Origin: JBEKZD01 sp050013395 | GTDB taxonomy: Bacteria; Verrucomicrobiota; Verrucomicrobiia; Palsa-1439 | DNA: 25,570 nucleotides | NCBI GenBank assembly: GCA_050013395.1 | Contig: JBEKFI010000090.1 | Coordinates: 1-25,570 of the forward strand | Direction: 5' to 3' | Shown here: positions 21,881 through 25,570 of the stretch, one piece after another | Position numbering within the stretch: the stretch's first letter is position 1 | How the letters are laid out: the number at the start of each line of letters is the position of its first letter | Position numbers and translations under genes: made by a program | The notes under the pieces: generated by a model | The model's input: only the letters and a program-made list of their open reading frames with translations | Database searches by the model: none | What the model was told of the DNA's origin: nothing

Positions 21881-23302
21881 CTATTGGTGATGATAAACCT
21901 CCCAGCCTAGGTACTTCGTCAGCGCTTCCTTGACGCCTGCAGCGGTGTGCGTGGCGTTGATCGCGACGTGATGTTCGAATCCGTTCTCGCAAATGTAGGC
22001 CAGTAGTTTCTGGAAGTTCGGGATGCGGACGACGCCGTAGCCGCCGAACGTCTTCAGCGGATCGTCGGTCAGTTCGCCTTCGCCGATATAGGCGCGCACT
22101 TTGCCAGCAGCATCGTCGGTGCTGACGCGCAGGTAGGTGAACGGCGCGGCTTTGACGCGGCCGACAATCGTGCCGTAGGTGTTGGCCTTGCCGACGGTGC
22201 CGGCGATGATCTCCTGATAATCCATCACCGGTTTGCCTTCGCCCCTTTCGACGAAAATGTCCTTCGGCAGGTTGCTGCAATGGAATACGACGCCTTTGTC
22301 GGGATCGTCGCCGTAGTTGTTGTTCCAGTCCACCAACGCGCTCGGTCGGCCGCTGCCCTGCGCCATCGCGTACATCGCGACCGTGCCCATGATGTCCACT
22401 TCACACGCGCTGGACATCAGCATATTGCTCATCATGCTCATCAACGTACACGGCACGACGCCGAAGAATTCCTCCATCGCCGTCCAACACTGAACCGCCG
22501 TGGCGTTGAGATTGGCCTTTTTCATCCAACCGTCCACGGCCACGCCGAACTTGGCCATCTTCAGCAGCGACGCGGGCGGAATAGCTTTGGCGTTGACGTA
22601 CTCACCGATCTGCTTGAGCTTGGCCTTCACCGCCTTGTCGTCGTCCTTCAGTTTGCCGACCCAACCGAACAACTCGAACAGGTCGAGCGTTTCGATGCTG
22701 ATGCCCGATTGTTCGAGCAGTTTTTCGCTGTAACGCACGGTATTGAACGCCGCCGGCCGGGCACCGAGCGCACCGATGCGCAGGTTGCGCAGGCCGCGCA
22801 CAACGCGGCAGGTCACCGCGAAATCGGCGAGGTCCTGCTTGAAGCTCGTGCTCTTGGGATCGACCGTGTGCAGCCGCGTCAGTGTGAACGGAATGTTGTA
22901 CTGGCGAAGATTGTCGCAGACCGACATTTTGCCGCAAAAACTGTCGCGCCGGTTGTCGATCAGCATGTTGCCGGGCACGTCGGGGAACGCGTGGATCAAC
23001 ACCGGCACCCGCAGGTCCACCCAGCGCAGCGCGTTGGCTGCCGCGCGCTCATCGCCGAAATTCGGCAACGTGACGAGAATGCCGTCGATCTCATTGCGGT
23101 GTCTGCCGAACAGGTCGGCGCACTTGCGCGCGTCGCTCAGGCTCTCGATGCTGCCGTACTTCGTTTTCTTCGGATCGAGCGCGACGACTTCAAAGCCCGC
23201 TTTTTCCAGCACTTCCAGAATGAGCGCCCGGCCCTTTTCACAAAGATGGGCGGGAAAAAATCCGCGGTTGCCGACGATCAAGCCTAACGTGACAGGTTTC
23301 AT
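21881..23302 (-). CDS. L-fucose/L-arabinose isomerase family protein (COG2407)
   Basis: The protein has 473 residues. A start like VTLGLIVGNRGFFPAHLCEKG, the LVTLPNFGDERAAANAL segment, RVPVLIHAFPDVP, GKMSVCDNLRQY, GLRNLRIGALGARPAAFNTVRYSEKLL, MSMMSNMLMSSACEVDIMGTVAMYAM and GGYGVVRIPNFQKLLAYICENGFEHHVAIN fit the COG2407 branch of the fucose isomerase fold. These enzymes interconvert aldoses and ketoses, usually with Mn2+. With araB and araD on the same strand, L-arabinose to L-ribulose is the likely reaction, which would replace a classical AraA. D-arabinose/L-fucose or sulfoquinovose isomerisation cannot be excluded. AAAGGAGA five bases before the ATG is a strong ribosome-binding site. It is the first gene of the minus-strand block and diverges from the xylulokinase. 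Confidence 0.88.
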   Translation of the reverse strand: MKPVTLGLIVGNRGFFPAHLCEKGRALILEVLEKAGFEVVALDPKKTKYGSIESLSDARKCADLFGRHRNEIDGILVTLPNFGDERAAANALRWVDLRVPVLIHAFPDVPGNMLIDNRRDSFCGKMSVCDNLRQYNIPFTLTRLHTVDPKSTSFKQDLADFAVTCRVVRGLRNLRIGALGARPAAFNTVRYSEKLLEQSGISIETLDLFELFGWVGKLKDDDKAVKAKLKQIGEYVNAKAIPPASLLKMAKFGVAVDGWMKKANLNATAVQCWTAMEEFFGVVPCTLMSMMSNMLMSSACEVDIMGTVAMYAMAQGSGRPSALVDWNNNYGDDPDKGVVFHCSNLPKDIFVERGEGKPVMDYQEIIAGTVGKANTYGTIVGRVKAAPFTYLRVSTDDAAGKVRAYIGEGELTDDPLKTFGGYGVVRIPNFQKLLAYICENGFEHHVAINATHTAAGVKEALTKYLGWEVYHHQ

Positions 23303-23327
23303 GTTGTTCTCCTTTATCTCGTGATGT

Positions 23328-23387
23328 TAAATGAACTCGTTGATCAGGTCTTCGAGGAACGCCCGTTGTGCCGCTCGCTTTGCCATG
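23328..23387 (-). other. Tiny open frame (19 codons) upstream of the isomerase gene
   Basis: ATG (23385-23387) to TAA (23328-23330) encodes MAKRAAQRAFLEDLINEFI and ends 26 bases before the isomerase ATG. The frame stays open upstream until it meets the family E repeat. It could be an upstream leader peptide, the last helix of a gene cut by the repeat, or chance. The rest of the 23303-23762 divergent spacer is taken by two repeats and shows no clear promoter. Confidence 0.2.
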
Positions 23388-23413
23388 ACTATTTCTTCTT
23401 CAGTCGTTGCCGT

Positions 23414-23512
23414 TGTAGCCGCGCTTCCCTGCCCCGAAGGCTTTCGGGGTGAACGAAGCGCGGGCCGTTCGTTCGCAACCGGGCTTGGCGCTTCACAGAA
23501 GCGCCGCTACAC
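23414..23512. repeat. Palindromic repeat, family E, in the divergent spacer
   Basis: It begins TGTAGCCGCGCTTCCCTGCC, contains CCCCGAAGGCTTTCGGGGTG and GAACGAAGCGC, and ends GAAGCGCCGCTACA, which pairs with the start. It is closely related to 10424-10573. Its core (23428-23451) recurs inverted with one mismatch in 24 in the xylulokinase gene. Confidence 0.85.
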
Positions 23513-23626
23513 CTCAAACGACACCGAAAATCTATTCATCTTTTGCCATAATCCTGCTAGAAACAGCAATAGCAATCTCACTGATGGATGCGATCAAAAG
23601 TGGCGGACGCCAAGCACACTCAACCT

Positions 23627-23711
23627 CCTCACCTTGATCCTCTCCTCCGTATGTCGGAGGAGAGGAAATCCCCTCTCCCTTGTCGTGTAAGGGAGAGGGT
23701 CAAGGTGAGGG
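23627..23711. repeat. Palindromic repeat, family C, upstream of the xylulokinase
   Basis: CCTCACCTTGATCCTCTCCTCC is answered by GGGAGAGGGTCAAGGTGAGGG, with the inner pair TCCTCCG/CGGAGGA. It ends about 50 bases before the ATG at 23763 and so lies in the likely 5' untranslated region. Confidence 0.9.
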
Positions 23712-23762
23712 TTTCTGGCCGCTACGTTCACTCACATTTTCATTAACACTACGAAGGCAGTC

Positions 23763-25570
23763 ATGGCACGCTTGTTCCTAGGACTCGATTCCAGCACCCA
23801 AAGCTTGAGCGCAATCGTGATCGATCACGATACGCGGAAAGTCGTGTACGAAACGTCGCTGAACTTCGACAAGACGTTCCCGCATTACCAGACGCACAGC
23901 GGCACTTTGCGCGCACCCCGAACGCCTTCGGGGCAGGCAGACCCGCTGGTCGTGCACAGCCCGCCGCTCATGTGGGCGGAAGCGCTCGACCTGATGTTCG
24001 TGCAAATGAAGAATGACGGCGTGGCGCTGGGCGACATCCTCGCCGTCAGCGGCAGCGGTCAGCAACATGGGTCGGTCTATCTCAACGACCGTGTTGCCGA
24101 TGCGCTGGCCAACCTCAATCCCGCGAAAAGCCTCGTGGAGAATCTCAGCGGCACGTTTGCGCGCGCCACGTCCCCGATCTGGATGGATTCCTCGACCAGT
24201 GTTGAGTGCGCGGAGATTCGGAAGAAACTCGGCGGCATCAAGGCGACGGCGCAACTGACCGGCTCGGACACGTTCGAGCGATTCACCGGGCCGCAAATTC
24301 GCAAGTTCTACAAGACCGAGCCGGAGAAGTTCGCCAAGACCGCCAGCATCGCGCTGGTCAGTTCTTTCATGGCGTCGATTCTCGCCGGTAGAATTGCGCC
24401 GATTGACCACGGCGATGGCGCCGGCATGAACCTGATGGACATCAGGAAGAAGACGTGGCATCCCGACGCACTCAAAGCGACCGCGCCGCACTTGAAACAG
24501 AAGCTTCCGCCGCTCGCCGAGTCATCGAGAATCATCGGTTCGGTCGGTCCGTATTTCGTGAAGAAGTACGGACTCAATCCCGACGCGCAGGCGCTCGTGT
24601 GGTCGGGTGACAACCCGTGCAGCGTCATCGGCCTCGGTCTCATCAAGGAAGGCATGGTCGCCATCAGCCTCGGCACAAGCGACACCTATTTCGGCTCGAT
24701 GAAACGCTGTCGAGTGGACGAACGCGGTGAAGGTCACGTGTTCGGATCTCCCGCAGGGAACTACATGACGCTCATCTGTTTCAAGAACGGCTCGCTCGCC
24801 CGCGAAAGAATCCGCGACCAGTACGGCCTCGACTGGAACGGTTTCAACAACGCACTCGCCGGCACGCCGCCGGGCAACAACGGCGGCATCCTGTTGCCGT
24901 GGTTCGAGGCCGAGATCGTTCCGGGCGAAACCGTGAAGCTGCGACACACCGCGCTGCTGCGCTCGAGTTTCCCCGTCCGCTGGCTGAAGGTGCGCTACCC
25001 GAGCCTGGGACGGGAAGCCGGCACGGCCATGGACTTAAGTCCCAATCAGGCGGCCAGCCAGGAGGCCACTCAAACGCTCCCGGCCAGTACGCCGTTGAGC
25101 CAGCCTTACTGGCTGCGGGAAGAGCACCCCATCGGGATGTACAAGGTCGCCGATCCCGCGTTAATCGGGCGCCCGGAGAATCCGCCAGCATTGCCGGTCG
25201 AGTATGTCCTGGAAGTCGGCGGACAGACCTTGACCATCCCGGATGAACCGATAGCCATCGAGAAGATCGCGGCGCAGACTGACACCCGGCGCCATTTGGA
25301 GGTCATCGCGCCGGTTTCACTCAAACTGAATTCCGACGTACAACTATTCACCCCGGGCCAGACGCATCCCGTCGCGGTTGAAATCGTGGCCCGGCGGGCC
25401 GGGTCAAACGGCGAACTGCAATTGGAGGCGCCAGCGGGTTGGCGGGTTGCTCCGGCAACCCAGGCGTTTCGCCTGACCAAGGCCGGCGATACGGCGCGGT
25501 TCACGTTTACCGTCACGGCACCGGTGCAGCCAGCCACCGCCCGACTAATCGCGTGCGCCCAGATCGGTGG
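23763..25570 (+). CDS. Xylulokinase N-terminal part fused in frame to a PIG-L deacetylase-like C-terminal region, 3' end outside window
   Basis: The frame is open from ATG 23763 to the window end (602 codons). Residues 1 to about 385 are a FGGY kinase of the xylulokinase type: MARLFLGLDSSTQSLSAIVID, HSPPLMWAEALDLMF, SGSGQQHGSVYLN, SPIWMDSSTSVECAEI, GDGAGMNLMDI, WSGDNPCSVIGLGL and ISLGTSDTYFG. After GGILLPWFEAEIVPG (ends residue 388) kinase similarity stops. The second half of the C-terminal actin-like domain, needed for ATP binding, is absent. Instead come RHTALLRSSFPVRWLKVRYP, PLSQPYWLREEHPIGMYKVA, DPALIGRPENPPALPVEYVL, EVGGQTLTIPDEP and a NEW3-like beta-rich region, as in the C-terminal part of PIG-L family deacetylases. 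A family E repeat core adds RAPRTPSGQA at residues 50-59. As written, the kinase should be inactive. Natural fusion or assembly misjoin cannot be told apart here. Confidence 0.8.
   Translation, partial: MARLFLGLDSSTQSLSAIVIDHDTRKVVYETSLNFDKTFPHYQTHSGTLRAPRTPSGQADPLVVHSPPLMWAEALDLMFVQMKNDGVALGDILAVSGSGQQHGSVYLNDRVADALANLNPAKSLVENLSGTFARATSPIWMDSSTSVECAEIRKKLGGIKATAQLTGSDTFERFTGPQIRKFYKTEPEKFAKTASIALVSSFMASILAGRIAPIDHGDGAGMNLMDIRKKTWHPDALKATAPHLKQKLPPLAESSRIIGSVGPYFVKKYGLNPDAQALVWSGDNPCSVIGLGLIKEGMVAISLGTSDTYFGSMKRCRVDERGEGHVFGSPAGNYMTLICFKNGSLARERIRDQYGLDWNGFNNALAGTPPGNNGGILLPWFEAEIVPGETVKLRHTALLRSSFPVRWLKVRYPSLGREAGTAMDLSPNQAASQEATQTLPASTPLSQPYWLREEHPIGMYKVADPALIGRPENPPALPVEYVLEVGGQTLTIPDEPIAIEKIAAQTDTRRHLEVIAPVSLKLNSDVQLFTPGQTHPVAVEIVARRAGSNGELQLEAPAGWRVAPATQAFRLTKAGDTARFTFTVTAPVQPATARLIACAQIG
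23914..23937. repeat. Family E repeat core, in frame inside the xylulokinase part
   Basis: The reverse complement of these 24 bases matches 23428-23451 (CCTGCCCCGAAGGCTTTCGG...) with one mismatch. It adds about ten residues between HSGTL and DPLVVHSPPLMW, which are nearly adjacent in ordinary xylulokinases of this type. Confidence 0.75.

Noticed and set aside
22280..23287. Long open frame opposite the COG2407 isomerase gene
   Set aside because: It has high-GC shadow composition (His, Arg, Gln, Val rich) and no family pattern. The minus strand carries the real gene.
1..25570. tRNA, rRNA and CRISPR loci, phage attachment sites
   Set aside because: No cloverleaf with a T-loop consensus, no rRNA-like stretch and no direct-repeat/spacer array was seen in the gene-free stretches by eye. 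A tRNAscan or CRISPR finder run would be decisive.

Overview
The window looks like chromosomal DNA from a high-GC (about 60%) member of the Verrucomicrobiota or a close PVC-superphylum relative. The reasons are a protein resembling the Verrucomicrobia/Planctomycetes-restricted 'Minf_1886' family, a DUF1844 protein, a tandem double-domain M16 peptidase, and many short palindromic repeat elements of several families both between and inside genes. All identifications come from reading the sequence; no database search was run.

Layout. Positions 1-7.9 kb (+ strand) carry housekeeping genes: the 3' part of a glycogen synthase, leuS, a 48-residue membrane protein, the Minf_1886-like protein, a secreted M16 peptidase and a DUF1844 protein. 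Positions 7.9-10.3 kb hold two tandem Yip1-like membrane protein paralogues separated by repeats. Positions 10.3-11.9 kb are a graveyard: a truncated Panacea/SocA-like gene, a probable HsdS tail, an IS110-type transposase tail and unidentified scraps.

Positions 11.9-23.3 kb (- strand) form one co-directional sugar block. In transcription order it holds a COG2407-type sugar isomerase, a zinc alcohol dehydrogenase, then a two-gene foreign-looking cassette (a ten-repeat zinc-finger protein with an embedded nuclease domain, and an AbiU2-like HEPN protein), then araB, araD, a UxaE-like tagaturonate epimerase, an oxidoreductase scrap and uxaC. Together these would feed L-arabinose and hexuronates, the main sugars of pectin and arabinan, into central metabolism. 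Positions 23.8-25.6 kb (+ strand) start as a xylulokinase but change in frame into what looks like the C-terminal part of a PIG-L deacetylase.

Three things stand out. First, the zinc-finger/nuclease plus HEPN pair sits between two sugar genes and is the best candidate for an undescribed defence or mobile system. Second, dispersed repeat elements lie in frame inside conserved enzymes: four in leuS, and one each in araD, the xylulokinase and probably uxaC. In araD the insertion shifts known catalytic residues by exactly 17. Third, the xylulokinase/PIG-L chimera is either a real recombination product or an assembly misjoin.
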